In this document: positions 8,780-20,155 of the stretch, one piece after another
How the letters are laid out: each line of letters starts with the position of its first letter
Numbering within the stretch: the first letter of the stretch is position 1
Source: Candida dubliniensis CD36
Lineage: Eukaryota > Ascomycota > Pichiomycetes > Serinales > Debaryomycetaceae
Length of the DNA: 64,000 bases
Direction: 5' to 3'
NCBI RefSeq assembly: GCF_000026945.1
Contig: NC_012860.1
Coordinates: 496,001-560,000, forward strand
Translations under genes and position numbers: made by a program
Notes under the pieces: model-generated
Told to the model about the DNA's origin: nothing
The model's input: the letters and a program-made list of their open reading frames with translations, nothing else
Database searches by the model: none

Positions 8780-9583
8780 ATGATTCAACGAGCCACAGGT
8801 ATTGGATTAAGAATGCTAAGATCAAATATTGGTTCTGGTTTTGGTTCTGGTTTTGGTTCAATTAGATCAATTATACTTCCAATATTATCCATTAAACCAA
8901 CATACATCAATTCCCAACTTAATTCTTCTAAACTATTATTAATAAACTTTCATCATCATCATCATAATTATTCTACCAAGACAGCACCACCACCTCCACC
9001 TCCTCCACCACCAACAGGAGATAAAAATGCTAAAGGGAAGAAAATTCTTAATAGAATAAGTAGAGCATTTACATTTTCTTTATCTACTTTATTAGTTATT
9101 GGAGCTGGAGGAATTTCCATATTAGTTGTATCATTAATATTATCAGAATTATTTTTACCAACTGGAGATACTAGAACATTTAATAAAGCAGTTAAATTAA
9201 TTGAAAAAAATCAACAAGCTCAAAAAATTCTTGAATTTTCATCTGGTGAAAGATTAAAAGCTTATGGAATTAATTCATCATCATCATCAGAAAAATGGAT
9301 TCGTAATCGATCAATTCAAAGTATTAAATTTAAAAAAAAAATCGATAATAAAGATCATTTATTAATGAAATTTCAAGTTGAATCAAATAATGGGAAATAT
9401 GGAATTGTTTCATTAGAACAAATTGATAATTCAATGTGGAATACTGAATTTGAATATATTTCATTAGATGTACCTGGTTATAAACGAATTTATATTATTG
9501 AACCACCAAAAAATCAATTGATTCCAAAAATTGGTGGAGGTTCAGGATTTTTAGGACTTAATTGGGGTCCTAAAAAAGATTAA
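8780..9583 (+). CDS. TIM21: TIM23 complex subunit Tim21
   Basis: The 267-residue protein is an inner-membrane subunit of the presequence translocase. Tim21 links TIM23 to the TOM complex and to respiratory-chain supercomplexes. It has an Arg/Ser/Ile-rich presequence (about 1-65), a His5 stretch (about 56-60) and a Pro run (about 69-77). One transmembrane segment (about 93-125, FTFSLSTLLVIGAGGISILVVSLI) follows, then the Tim21 intermembrane-space domain. Family landmarks are FNKAVKLIEKN, LKAYG (here GERLKAYGINSS), an IQSIKFKKKIDNKDHLLMKFQVE strand pair and the YIIEPP end. The position of the true N-terminus is the first ATG at 8780. The identification is strong. Confidence 0.9.
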   Translation: MIQRATGIGLRMLRSNIGSGFGSGFGSIRSIILPILSIKPTYINSQLNSSKLLLINFHHHHHNYSTKTAPPPPPPPPPTGDKNAKGKKILNRISRAFTFSLSTLLVIGAGGISILVVSLILSELFLPTGDTRTFNKAVKLIEKNQQAQKILEFSSGERLKAYGINSSSSSEKWIRNRSIQSIKFKKKIDNKDHLLMKFQVESNNGKYGIVSLEQIDNSMWNTEFEYISLDVPGYKRIYIIEPPKNQLIPKIGGGSGFLGLNWGPKKD

Positions 9584-9752
9584 TACAAGAAAGAAACATA
9601 ATACGTATATATATTTGAAATAAAAAGAAAGAAAGAAAGAAAGAAAGAAAGAAAAATGAATGACAGAGAAAGGGAGAGAGAGAGAAAGAGAGAGAGAGAG
9701 AAAAGTTTCAGAGTATCAGAGAGATATATATATATATATATAAAGGATTATT
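9584..9752. repeat. GAAA and GA repeats between convergent genes
   Basis: The short 3' spacer between TIM21 and the GH72 gene is mostly simple sequence: a GAAA array (about 9627-9653), a GAGA tract (about 9664-9702) and a TA run (about 9724-9741). Confidence 0.7.
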
Positions 9753-11605
9753 TTAAATCAATATAGCAGCAGAACATGTAAATAAAATTTCAATGAATGT
9801 TTTCCAAATACTATCATTTTTGAAAATAATTGTATTACCACCAGCAATCAGTTCTGAAGTTTTAGAAGGATTTTCTAAAGGAGTTTTACCAGAAGGAGTT
9901 TTATTTGATTTTGATTTTGATTTTTTACCTTCCTCTTCTTGTTCTTGTTCCTCAGTTTCTCCTTCTTCAATTAATTTCCCTTTACCTTTACCTTTACTTT
10001 TACCTTTAGGAATATTGCCTATTTCTTTACCTTTATTAGAACCTGGTAAACCAGGTTTTACTACTTCTTCTCCTTCTTCTTCTTCTTCTTCTTTACCTTC
10101 AAGTAAACTTTGACAATTTTTCCCATCATTAGAGAATTTATTCCCTAAATCTTCTAAATCTCTATTTGGAAATAATTCACCTCGACCTTGAAAATCACAA
10201 ATTTCTTGCTTTTTACCACATTGTTGATAATATTTATTTAAAGCATAAGAAGTACGAATAGTTGGATTACAATCAGAATAACGACCATATTTTCCTGATC
10301 TACCATTAGCATTAATATCTTCACAATCAACTTTAAAACATAATTCTCTTAATGCTACTTCTTCATCAAATATTGCATCATCAGATACAACACAAGATAA
10401 TGATTTCCATAAACATTCACATTTAGCTTCATTAGGAGTTGGAGGTAATGTTAATGCCACATCCCAAGATGAAGATGAAGATAAAGAAGAAGATGAAGAA
10501 GAAGAAGAATCACCAAAAATATCTTGACATGATATTCTTGGTTCATATATGGTGGCTTCATCTATAGTAATACCAATTGGATTAACCGCATTAAATCTCA
10601 TTTTTAAAGTATCAAAATCGGGTAATTTTGTAATCAGACCATCTTTTTTAGTTAATAAAATTCCATAATGATTAATTTCTTCAAAATATTCATAAACAAT
10701 ACCTCCTGACCAAATTTTATTCATAGTATTACCATAAATAGCTTCAACTTCAGTAAAAGGTCTTGGAGTAATTATATTACAACCAAATTCACTGAAAAAA
10801 ATTGGAATTGGATAATCTTTAAATGTTGTAGTTAAATCTCTATATCCTGAAGTAGTATAAGTTGAATATCCACACCATTCATAAACATTAATAGCAAAAA
10901 AATCTGCTTGACTATTATTTATATTATTTATATTATCATTATTTTTATCTTCATCTTCATCTAATTGACAAATAAAATAATTGGCAAGATTTTTTCTTAT
11001 ATTAGCATCATCATTTGAAGCATAACCAATTGGGATTTTTCTATAACCTTGTTGATTAATATAATTTTTACAATCACGAATTGCTGCTCTAACAAATGGT
11101 GAAGCATCAATATTTAATTGACAATTTGTAACTTCATTACCAGCGAAAAATCCTAATAAATTTTTATATTTATTCATAGAATCAATAACTTGTTTATATC
11201 GATTAAATAATTCAGTATCCCAATGAGGATAATCTCTTCTAATTGATAATGTTGGTTCAGAAAGATCAGCTAATACATAAATTCCTGCTTTAGCAAATGC
11301 ATTCATACAAATATCATGATTAGCATTAGGATGAATTTGATAAACTCGAACAAGATTAATTCCTAATTCTTTTAAATAATCTAAATCTCTTAAACATGTA
11401 AATGGATTAGCTAATGGATCAATATAATTAGGTTCTTTATTGGTATCATAAATTTCTCCTTCTTGTCGAGTTTTTTGATAAGCTATACCTTTAATGAAAA
11501 ATTGATTTCCTGATTCACATTCAAAAAATTTATTACCAATAACTTTTATAGTTTCAATTTGTGGTTCCTCTAAAGAATTATCAATATCGTCTTCGTTATC
11601 AACAA

Positions 11606-11640
<35 letters not shown>

Positions 11641-11726
11641 TCTGAAATAGTGGTTACATTTGAACTTATGACTACTAATTGGAAGATTATTGTTATTAAG
11701 AATAACCAAATTGATAATGTTATCAT
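9753..11726 (-). CDS. PGA5: GPI-anchored beta-1,3-glucanosyltransferase, GH72 with CBM43 (Pga5-like)
   Basis: The 657-residue secreted protein has an N-terminal signal peptide (about 1-22), a Thr/Asp-rich linker, a GH72 catalytic domain (about 55-375), a Cys-rich X8/CBM43 module (about 425-535) and a charged Lys/Glu/Ser-rich stalk. The C-terminus is hydrophobic (FIEILFTCSAAILI), as in a GPI-attachment signal. The catalytic pair is visible: acid/base Glu198 in AGNEVTN and nucleophile Glu313 in FSEFG. GH72 enzymes of the Gas/Phr/Gel family cut and rejoin beta-1,3-glucan chains at the wall surface. Candida has five (PHR1, PHR2, PHR3, PGA4, PGA5). I chose PGA5 from the overall layout and the gene neighbourhood as I recall it, so the paralogue assignment is less certain than the family. 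A poly-Ser run and an Asn/Asp insertion (about 255-272) are present. Confidence 0.75.
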
Positions 11727-12036
11727 TATATTAATTTATTGATTTATTGATTTATGTGTTGGGCGTTTAAAAGAAAGAAAGAAAGAGTATTGTTGCAAAA
11801 AAAAAAAAAAAATTTTGGAATAAATTTTTTTTGACGAAAATTTGCAACAATTTTTGTTTATTTTGTTCTGTCAATCAAGATAAATTTAAATTTTAAAAAT
11901 CAAAAATCAAAAATCAAACAAATCTATTAATTAATTAATTAATTATAATATTACATAACATATATATATATAAAAATACATTTGTATAAGTATTAAATTA
12001 TTAATGTCGGAGGAGAAAAGGAGAAAAGAAATTATT
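11727..12036. other. Intergenic: GH72 gene promoter
   Basis: AT-rich 310-bp spacer holding the promoter of the GH72 gene and the 3' flank of the next minus-strand gene. It has a poly-A run (11797-11811) and TTAATTAA repeats. Nothing else is recognised. Confidence 0.5.
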
Positions 12037-15000
12037 TTAAAAAATTTCATATAAAGTTTTAAATTCTTTCTTACCTCGACATTCAATCATATAAATTTCA
12101 CCCAAATTATTATCATGATTAATTCCATAACCATCATTATGTTTAACTAATAATCCTGCTTTACCAATTTTTTCTAATACTACAAATTTCATCTCATTAG
12201 AAATCAACCATCTAAATTCTTCCTTTTCTTCTTTTTCTTCTGGTTTTTCTGGGTTTTCATCATTAGTTAATTTAAAATAATAAAAACTTCTTTGAGTTAA
12301 ATCATCAATTAATTGATCAATATTTAATTTATACATGGATAATATTTTCCAAGATGATGGATTATAAATCAATTGTTTTTGTTGTTGTTCTTCCTTATAA
12401 TCATTACTATTTATCAGGAATTTTTGTAATCGAATTTGCATTTGATTGATTTTATTAATATAAATAGTATTGGGATTATTAATAATATTGGCATTATAAA
12501 TTTCATTAGCATTTAATGATGATGATAATGATGATGATAATAATAATAATGATTTTTTTGGTACTGGTGGTACTGTTGGTGGTACTGTTGGTGGTGGTTG
12601 TTTGGTTTGTTGAACTCCAAATGATGAAAAACTAGTATATGTAGATGAATGACTAGTGCTAAGATTATTTAAATCCATCATTGAAGAAGCTAATGTATTA
12701 TCAGAATTCAATAATTTTGATGAATTTAAAGATCCATAACTATTATTATTATTATTATTATTATGATTATTCATTGTCCCTGAGGAAGCACCAATTGTGG
12801 AAGTGGTGGAAGTGGTGGAAGTGGTGGTAGTGGATGATAATGCACCAAGAGCATTTTCAACATTATTAATAATATCATTAATTAAATCATTAGAATTACA
12901 TCTAATCATAATTAAAATTTTTTCATTAGTAATAGAATTTTTAGAAAATATTTGTAAATCAAGAGGTGAAGATTTTCTTATTTTAGTTGAATTCATTAAA
13001 ATATCTAATAATAATATTGGTTTATCAATTTCTTCTTTAAATTTTTCATCAAATTCTTCTTTAAATATAATAAACCAACATTTTTTTAATTGATAATTAA
13101 TGACAATTTTAATAAAAATTTTTTTTGAAATAGTAATCATTTCCCATTTCCCATATTTATGTTTCCATTTAGATATTTTTAAAAATTTTGGTGATGATGA
13201 TGATGAGGAGGAGGAGAAGGAGGAGGAGGAGGAGGAGGAGGGGGATGATGATGATGATTGAGAAATGAAAAAATCAATGGTAGATTCTTGATTAATAGTA
13301 TCTTTTAAATCTTGTGGTATAATTAATTCTTCTTCTTCTTGTGGTTGTTGTGGTTGTTGTGGTTCTGGTGACACTAATGATGATGATGTTGTTGCTGTTG
13401 TTGTTGAACGAGTTTTATTTAAACTGGAAGTTGATCCATTTTCTTTATATTGTTTGAAAAAATAAGTAGAAGTGGATGAAGGTAAGGCAAATGGACTAGG
13501 TAAAGAAGAACTAGATTTATTAGTTGGTTTAGAAACTTTTTCTTCTTCTTCAACTTCTTCTTCTGCTTCTGTTTCTTCTTTTATAACAGTATTATTAATT
13601 ATTTCATTTTTTTCTGGTACAACAACAACATCAGAAGTAGTAGTGGTAATAGTATTTATTGATGGATCCAATATTACACTTTCAAACCCAGGAGTATCTT
13701 CAACAAGATTTGATTTAGATGACATTTTCTTAAATAAATCAAAAAAAGATCTTCTTTTCCTTTGTTTATTAGTTTTATTATTAGATATAATTGAATTGGT
13801 AGAATTATTATTATTATTATTATTATTATTAGGATTATGATTATTATGATTAGGTATAATAAATGAAGGTTTATAATTCTTACCAAAATTATTAATATCA
13901 ACTGCTGAACCACTAGAAAGTTGATATAATTTAGTATTATTGTTATTGTTATTGTTATTGCTAATGTTATTGCTAGACACCATTAAATTAGGAGCAGAAT
14001 TTGTTTCTAATAAAGGTTTATGATATGGAACATTTGGTTCAATTAATTCAATTTCTTTAGTTGATATTAAATCTTCATCACCTTCATCTTCTTCTTCTTC
14101 ATCATCATTATCATCATCATTATCTTCATAAGATGATTCATTTCCTAATGGAGAAGTTTCATTATAAGCAATTACTTCTCCACGAGATGATTTTGGTCTA
14201 TTCTCATTATCATCTTGAGAAAATTCTTCAGAAACTTTTTTGCGATTGATTATTTGGAAATATTTCTCATCATTATCATTATTGGTATCTTCATTTTCAT
14301 TTTCATTTTCATTTTCATTTCCAACTTTATCTTCTAATTGATGATTATAAGATAATGTTTTTTTAATTAATGGTACAGTACGATCATATTGAGATTGTAA
14401 TTTAATATGGTTATTATCCTCATTACTTGTTATTGAAGAATTACATGTGTTTGACCCAGAATTTTCTACCATTTCATTATTTATATCATCATCATTTGAT
14501 GATGATTTATCCTTTTTAAATGGAGTAGGTGTTGGATTATCAATTAATTCTTTAAATGGAGTTGTGTTTCTTTTTGATATTGAAGGGGTACTAATATTTT
14601 CTTCTTCTTCCTCTTCTTCTTGTGACAACAAAATTTGTTTATGTTCAGAATCAGATATTACATTAATCCCTAATCCAGACATTTTTGTAAGACTTGAATG
14701 ATGTGAATCAATTAAAAATTTATCACCATTGGAAGAAGAAGAAGAAGAAGAATCATTATTATTATTATTATTATTACAACGTTGAGTGGGGAAAATTTTC
14801 GATAAATTCAGTACCCATATTTGTAATAATTCAGAATCATCACAATTGATAATAATAGTGTTTTCCTTATTGGTGGTGGTGGTGGTAGTAGTTCTGGTAG
14901 TAGTTCTGGTTGGAGATGATAAGAAATCAATAGATTTAAGAATTATTGAATTGGAAGTATTTGATAATGATAATTCATTGATTCTAAATGGTGGATACAT

Positions 15001-15801
15001 TAATGAACGAGAAATTTCATCATCATTATCATCATCATAATCAATTGATAAAATTGCTAATGAATTATAAATCCCTGTACCAGCAAGATCTAATAACATT
15101 AATTCAATAGGTTTATTCGTATTATCCATATATAACGCTGCATCAGCAGTTCTATCGATTATTTGATCAATAGTGAAATAACTTGAAACCAATTCATTAT
15201 CATTCCTATTAATCATTGATATATTTGAATTGAATGATTTAACATTTGAAAACAAAATATTATTTAATTTTTTATAATAAATATCATTATTATGATTATT
15301 AATAATTTCTTGTAATTTCTTATTAATATTAATTAATTTATCAAGAACAAATGGATTACGTAAATGAGGTTGACATGAATGAATAAATGTAATAAAATTA
15401 ATTAAATTATTTATTGGAGAATTAATAATCAGTTCAGTGATTGAATCACAAAGTTTTCGATATTTCAATTCATTAGAATATTTAATAAATAATGTTAAAG
15501 TATTATCATCTATCCATATAATAAATTCATTAATAAAACTTTTAAAAATATCTTTTTCATTAGAAGGATGACTTTGTAAATCTTTTAAAGTTTGATTAAT
15601 TAATGATAATAATTTGGAATGTTTTGTTTGTAAACCTCTAGCAATAGTTGGAAGAGATGAAGATGTTTTGTTGGTGGTGGTAGTAGTAGAAGACTTAATA
15701 ATGGCTAATATTTCCATTAAATTTGTATTTTGATTAATAGTATCATGATATAATTGTTCAAGTAATTTATGACAACCAATGATATCCATGGTCATAATCA
15801 T
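12037..15801 (-). CDS. Large low-complexity protein of unknown function, possible PH-like domains
   Basis: I do not recognise this 1254-residue protein. Residues about 1-260 are mostly helical and ordered (QTKHSKLLSLINQTLKDL, FIHSCQPHLRNPFVLDKL). Residues about 260-345 look beta-rich and PH-like, ending LLQIWVLNLSKIFPTQRC. About 345-900 are Asn/Ser/Glu/Asp-rich and probably disordered, with poly-Asn, poly-Ser and GluAsn runs and a basic patch (KTNKQRKRRSFFDLFKKM). A second PH-like block (about 905-1020) starts KFLKISKWKHKYGKWEMITISKK and ends in a helix (NDLINDIINNVENAL). A conserved-looking C-terminal block (about 1130-1254) contains FRWLISNEMKFVVLEKIGKAGLLVKH. This layout resembles fungal signalling or polarity scaffolds, perhaps DH-PH related, but no catalytic motif is seen. 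It is preceded by a 2.4-kb promoter region. Confidence 0.7.
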   Translation of the reverse strand: MIMTMDIIGCHKLLEQLYHDTINQNTNLMEILAIIKSSTTTTTNKTSSSLPTIARGLQTKHSKLLSLINQTLKDLQSHPSNEKDIFKSFINEFIIWIDDNTLTLFIKYSNELKYRKLCDSITELIINSPINNLINFITFIHSCQPHLRNPFVLDKLININKKLQEIINNHNNDIYYKKLNNILFSNVKSFNSNISMINRNDNELVSSYFTIDQIIDRTADAALYMDNTNKPIELMLLDLAGTGIYNSLAILSIDYDDDNDDEISRSLMYPPFRINELSLSNTSNSIILKSIDFLSSPTRTTTRTTTTTTTNKENTIIINCDDSELLQIWVLNLSKIFPTQRCNNNNNNNDSSSSSSSNGDKFLIDSHHSSLTKMSGLGINVISDSEHKQILLSQEEEEEEENISTPSISKRNTTPFKELIDNPTPTPFKKDKSSSNDDDINNEMVENSGSNTCNSSITSNEDNNHIKLQSQYDRTVPLIKKTLSYNHQLEDKVGNENENENENEDTNNDNDEKYFQIINRKKVSEEFSQDDNENRPKSSRGEVIAYNETSPLGNESSYEDNDDDNDDEEEEDEGDEDLISTKEIELIEPNVPYHKPLLETNSAPNLMVSSNNISNNNNNNNNTKLYQLSSGSAVDINNFGKNYKPSFIIPNHNNHNPNNNNNNNNNSTNSIISNNKTNKQRKRRSFFDLFKKMSSKSNLVEDTPGFESVILDPSINTITTTTSDVVVVPEKNEIINNTVIKEETEAEEEVEEEEKVSKPTNKSSSSLPSPFALPSSTSTYFFKQYKENGSTSSLNKTRSTTTATTSSSLVSPEPQQPQQPQEEEELIIPQDLKDTINQESTIDFFISQSSSSSPSSSSSSSFSSSSSSSSPKFLKISKWKHKYGKWEMITISKKIFIKIVINYQLKKCWFIIFKEEFDEKFKEEIDKPILLLDILMNSTKIRKSSPLDLQIFSKNSITNEKILIMIRCNSNDLINDIINNVENALGALSSTTTTSTTSTTSTIGASSGTMNNHNNNNNNNSYGSLNSSKLLNSDNTLASSMMDLNNLSTSHSSTYTSFSSFGVQQTKQPPPTVPPTVPPVPKKSLLLLSSSLSSSLNANEIYNANIINNPNTIYINKINQMQIRLQKFLINSNDYKEEQQQKQLIYNPSSWKILSMYKLNIDQLIDDLTQRSFYYFKLTNDENPEKPEEKEEKEEFRWLISNEMKFVVLEKIGKAGLLVKHNDGYGINHDNNLGEIYMIECRGKKEFKTLYEIF

Positions 15802-15998
15802 GTTTGATAAGTAGGGAATAAATTAGAAGTTGAAACAAGTATACAATGGGGGGGGATGGTGTAGAATATAGTGAAATATGGAAGGAGGTTAATCAAAGGG
15901 TAATGATTAATGAATAAAAGGAAGGAAGGAAGGAAGGAATGAAATGGGTATACGTAAAGTCAATTAAGAAATGAAATGAAATGAAATGAAATGAAGTG

Positions 15999-16030
<32 letters not shown>

Positions 16031-18222
16031 TTAAAATTAGAAATAATATTACAAATCTATAAATATATATATATACTTGGGTAGATGCATGATATGTAAG
16101 ATGATGATGATGATGATGATTGTTGTTGTTGTTGTTGATGGTGATTGATGATATAATTTAGAAAGAAATTAAATTAAATTAAATTAAGCTCAAATTGGTT
16201 AAATTATTTATTTGTTTATATTTTACCAATTGTTGCATATTGTGTAATTTTACTTTACTTTACTTTACTTTATTAGTATTAGTATTGCTATTGGTGGTGG
16301 TGGTGGTAGCGTTCTATTTCTTTTTTCGCCTTAATTTATCACCACCTTCCGCTGCCAGCTATCTATTTACCACCACCACCACCACCTACACTTCTAGATT
16401 CACTTCCAGTCAATTAAACCTGAAACAACATTATTAAGAGATCTCATAAATATTTAATAACTTTTTTAATAGTAAAAGGGAAAGAAGGAGTTTAATTATT
16501 CGTGTTATTTATTAAATTAAATTCAATTCATAAAGTAGTTTTCGTGTTTCTTGCTTGCTTTCTCTTTCTGTGTTCAATTCGGTTTCCATGGATATTAGTT
16601 ATTTAAAGCAATAATTGTCACTTCTTTCTTTCGACTAAGATTATAATACTGCAATAGAATACTACACTAAATGCAACAACAACAACAATAATAATAATAA
16701 TAATAATTAATTAATTAATTCAATCATCCAAGAAGTAAAAGTTGATAAAGAATAGATATTGTACTCCAAAAAAAAAGGATTTTTTTTCCACAAATAATTT
16801 AACCCAATTGGGGATGGTGATGGTGAGTGGTGATGGTGAGTAAGTGATGGTGGTGCAAAAAAAAACTGCGTCGTGGGATAAATTATATACTTCATATGAG
16901 TTAAGACTCCCACGACAATTGCTATTCCTTCGTTTAACCTCCGCTCTATTCTACTGCGACTGATCAATTCTTTCTTTCCTTCCTTCCATTGTCGTTGTAG
17001 GAGCAATTAGTCCGACTAATTCTAAACGGTTTTAAAAGGGGGGGAGGAAGGAGGAGGAGGAGAATGGGGCAGGAAAAAGAAAAAGCAACAACAACAACAA
17101 CAACAACCAGCAAACTTTAAAAAAAAAAAATGGAAAAATGTTTTTCGCGTTTTCTTTTCTTACGCGTCTTTGTGTTGTGAATGCGCTTTTCAACAAAAAC
17201 GAATTTATAAATTCTTCTTTTGTGTGGTGGTGGTATATTGGCTGGTTGATATTGTCACTAACAAACTAACTTGAATCTTTTTTAAATGAAAGTTAAGTTA
17301 TGATATGAATCATCTATATCTATCTGTTTGTTTAGTTTAATTTAATTTAAAGTTTTAAACTTATAAGATGATAATAATTTAGAATTTGTTACTACTTGCT
17401 TGTTAACTTTGAATTTACGGTTATCTTCATTTTTTCATTTTCATTTTCTTGCCCCTGTGTGTGTGGGTTTTATGGTAGCGCACCCACTCCCACTCCCATA
17501 CATAATTTTGTTTCAAAAAAAAATTTTAATTTACGACGCGTCAGTCTTTCTTTGTCTTTCTCTCTCCTTCCTCTCTCCTTCCTCTCTCCTTCCCCCTTTC
17601 AACTTTCATCTATCAACCAACATCATCTACCTTCAACTAACACTAACACTAACACTAACACAACCTATTGTAATTCTATCGTTAATCTATTATTAGTGAC
17701 TTCCAATAAGATAATTATCACAAAGTCAAAGTCAAAGTCAATTCACAGCAAAGAACAGATTGATGGTCGTATATTTAAAATTATAATCTCATATTGAATA
17801 GACAACCATCAATCAATACATATACATATATACATATAAATATAAATATACAACAACTGATTTAATGTTAAAAACCAACTCACTATTTTATTTTAATAGA
17901 ATTAATTAATTAGATTACATTAAGGTCAAAAAATGTTAAAACTCCTAAACATCTGAAATAACTACCATTCAGACTATATATGTGGGTCTATAATTAAATA
18001 AAGTATACACTATTAGTAGTACTTGGTCTTTTTCTATTTTCTATTTTGTATAACTGAGTCAAGGTATTAACATACTCCTATCTAATATCATGTAACCCCA
18101 TAATAATCACATAAACCTTGATTACCCATACCATAATGCTTTTATTTGTTTTAAATCATTATTTCACACCTTTCCCCTTCTGCCCTACGCCCTCCGCCCT
18201 CTGCCCCCCCTCCAAGTTTCTT
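15802..18222. other. 2.4-kb intergenic region upstream of the 1254-residue protein
   Basis: No convincing gene is seen. Reading frames (16195-16437, 16707-17006, 17396-17797) are rich in simple repeats. Content includes GGAA, ATGAA and GAAA arrays (about 15920-16030), a GATGAT/TTG repeat (16100-16140), ATTAAATTAA (about 16165-16185), a TTTAC array (about 16250-16272), CACCAC (16372-16387), a CTAACA array (17636-17661) and a TC-rich GC-richer block (18170-18215). Such long upstream regions in Candida often belong to highly regulated genes; that is only an inference here. Confidence 0.5.
17636..17661 (+). repeat. CTAACA tandem repeat
   Basis: About four tandem CTAACA units. It resembles branch-point sequence but no donor or acceptor accompanies it. 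Confidence 0.7.
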
Positions 18223-18783
18223 TCAATATTCTCTGGTAACAATCCATTGTAATACTTTATCTATACCTTGACCAGTTTTCCCACTAACTAATTCCACTTG
18301 CCATTTATTTCGTTGTGATATATGATTATTTAATTGTAATAAATCAATAACTTTTTCTTTTAAATTTGATAAATCCAGTTTTGATATTATTAAATCAATT
18401 TTATTAATTATTATCATTAAATATATTCCAATTAATCGATCTTGTAAAATTATTTTTTGTTTTAATTCTTGATAAGATTCATTTAATCTTTCTAAACTTA
18501 ATCCATCAATAACCCATATAACAACATTAGTTTTATCAAAATAATTACCCCAAAATAATCGTAAACTAGTTTGACCTCCAATATCCCAAATATTTAATGT
18601 ATATTGATTATTATAAATTAATGTATTGATTTGAAATCCCATGGTAGGAGATATTGTTGTAATATCTTGATTTAACATTTTTTTAATAATGGTGGTTTTA
18701 CCAGAATTATCTAATCCTAATGTTAATATTCTTATTTCATTATCTTTTAATTTTTGTTTTTTAATAATTGTAAGTAATCCCAT
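18223..18783 (-). CDS. CIN4: Arl2-type small GTPase Cin4
   Basis: The 186-residue protein is an Arf-like GTPase of the Arl2/Cin4 type, which acts with tubulin cofactors (Cin1, Cin2) in tubulin folding and microtubule stability. G motifs are clear: P-loop GLDNSGKT at 23-30, switch-I Thr47 in SPTMGF, WDIGGQ at 66-71, NKID at 127-130 and an SGKTGQG segment (about 167-173) in the G5 region. Gly2 is present (MGLL), so N-myristoylation is possible. The switch-II glutamine (GGQ) is intact. It is divergent from PSO2 with a 294-bp spacer that contains a 16-base G/C tract just before the start codon. Confidence 0.87.
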   Translation of the reverse strand: MGLLTIIKKQKLKDNEIRILTLGLDNSGKTTIIKKMLNQDITTISPTMGFQINTLIYNNQYTLNIWDIGGQTSLRLFWGNYFDKTNVVIWVIDGLSLERLNESYQELKQKIILQDRLIGIYLMIIINKIDLIISKLDLSNLKEKVIDLLQLNNHISQRNKWQVELVSGKTGQGIDKVLQWIVTREY

Positions 18784-19077
18784 AATAACTTATTGGGGGA
18801 AATGGGGGGGGGGGGGGGGAGGGATGGAAAGTAGGATTAAAATTAAGTCAAACTTAATTGTAGAAGGTGATTTAATTAGTTGTTACTTTTATATTTCTTT
18901 AATATTTCTTTTCTTGTTCTCGTTTTGGGATCTCCCCCTTTTTTCCTACTACTCCTCCTCTTCCTTTTCCTACTCCTCCATTAGTTTAATTCAAATCTTA
19001 TCCAGATTTACTTATTTAATATTATAATCATTCAATAATGATATAAACATATTGTGGATTATAGATTAGTTGAAAAT
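18784..19077. promoter_or_regulatory. CIN4/PSO2 divergent promoter
   Basis: The 294-bp shared promoter contains a homopolymer G16 at 18804-18819 (C16 on the CIN4 strand), T/C-rich tracts towards PSO2, and a two-codon upstream frame (ATG ATA TAA) at 19038-19046 before the PSO2 start. Confidence 0.6.
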
Positions 19078-19152
19078 ATGACTCGTATAAAGAAAGAATC
19101 TACTGAGGTGAAACAAAAACAACAAAGATCCATATTAGATTTTACCACTCAA

Positions 19153-19187
<35 letters not shown>

Positions 19188-20121
19188 ACAAGCTAACAAA
19201 TCATCAGAAGTTGTAAGTATCAAATCAGAAACTAGAACTTCTACTACCACCACCACCACCACCACCAGTATTGAAGATACATCAATAGTGTATTGTCCAA
19301 TATGTAATGAAGGAATAACTCATTTAGATTTACGTGAACGAACAGATCATGTTGATACATGTTTAGTACGCGTCACTTTTGTTGAAAATACTGCCACCAG
19401 AACCACCACAAATACTACAACTAGTAAAATGATGGAAATGAAATCACAAGATAGTATTCTGACGGCAATTATGATGCCAAAACAAGAAAATAATCAATTA
19501 TTTAGTTCCACTGAAAAAAAAGAGACTTCAATTAAAAAGAAACGGAAAATTGATATTGACAATAAACTGAAATATATCAATACTACTACTAGTACTACTA
19601 CTACTACTACTACTATGAATCAGCCAAAAGTTATTAAACCACCAACAAGTATAAAGCATGTTAAAAAGAAACCAATTCCATCACTTAAAATCATGACATT
19701 CCCCATAATTCAAGACATCAACAACAACAACAACAACAACAACCAACAATCTTTCCCATCTTTGAAATATCAAGTAGCAGTTGATGCATTTTCTTTTGCA
19801 CCTCATGATACTATAAATCAATATTTTTTAACTCATTTCCATGCTGATCATTATGGTGGGATTTCAAAAAAATGGCCTTATGAAAGAGTATTTGGTAATG
19901 AAGATATTTATAATGAATCAAATTTAAATTTAAATTTAAATTTTAATGATGATAAAATATATAAAAAAATTATTTATTGTACTAATATAACTGGGAAATT
20001 ATTAACTTTAAGATATTCTATAGATTCTCGATTTATTAAACAATTGGAATTAAATATTAAATATAAAATTAAAAATTATATATATAATGATTCAATTAAA
20101 AAAGATTTTGGTTATAAAACA

Positions 20122-20155
<34 letters not shown>

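Noticed and set aside
17396..17797. 133-codon frame upstream of the 1254-residue gene
   Set aside because: Ser/Phe/Leu and Asn-Thr runs from T/C-rich and CTAACA repeats; two overlapping frames look equally protein-like, so neither is convincing.
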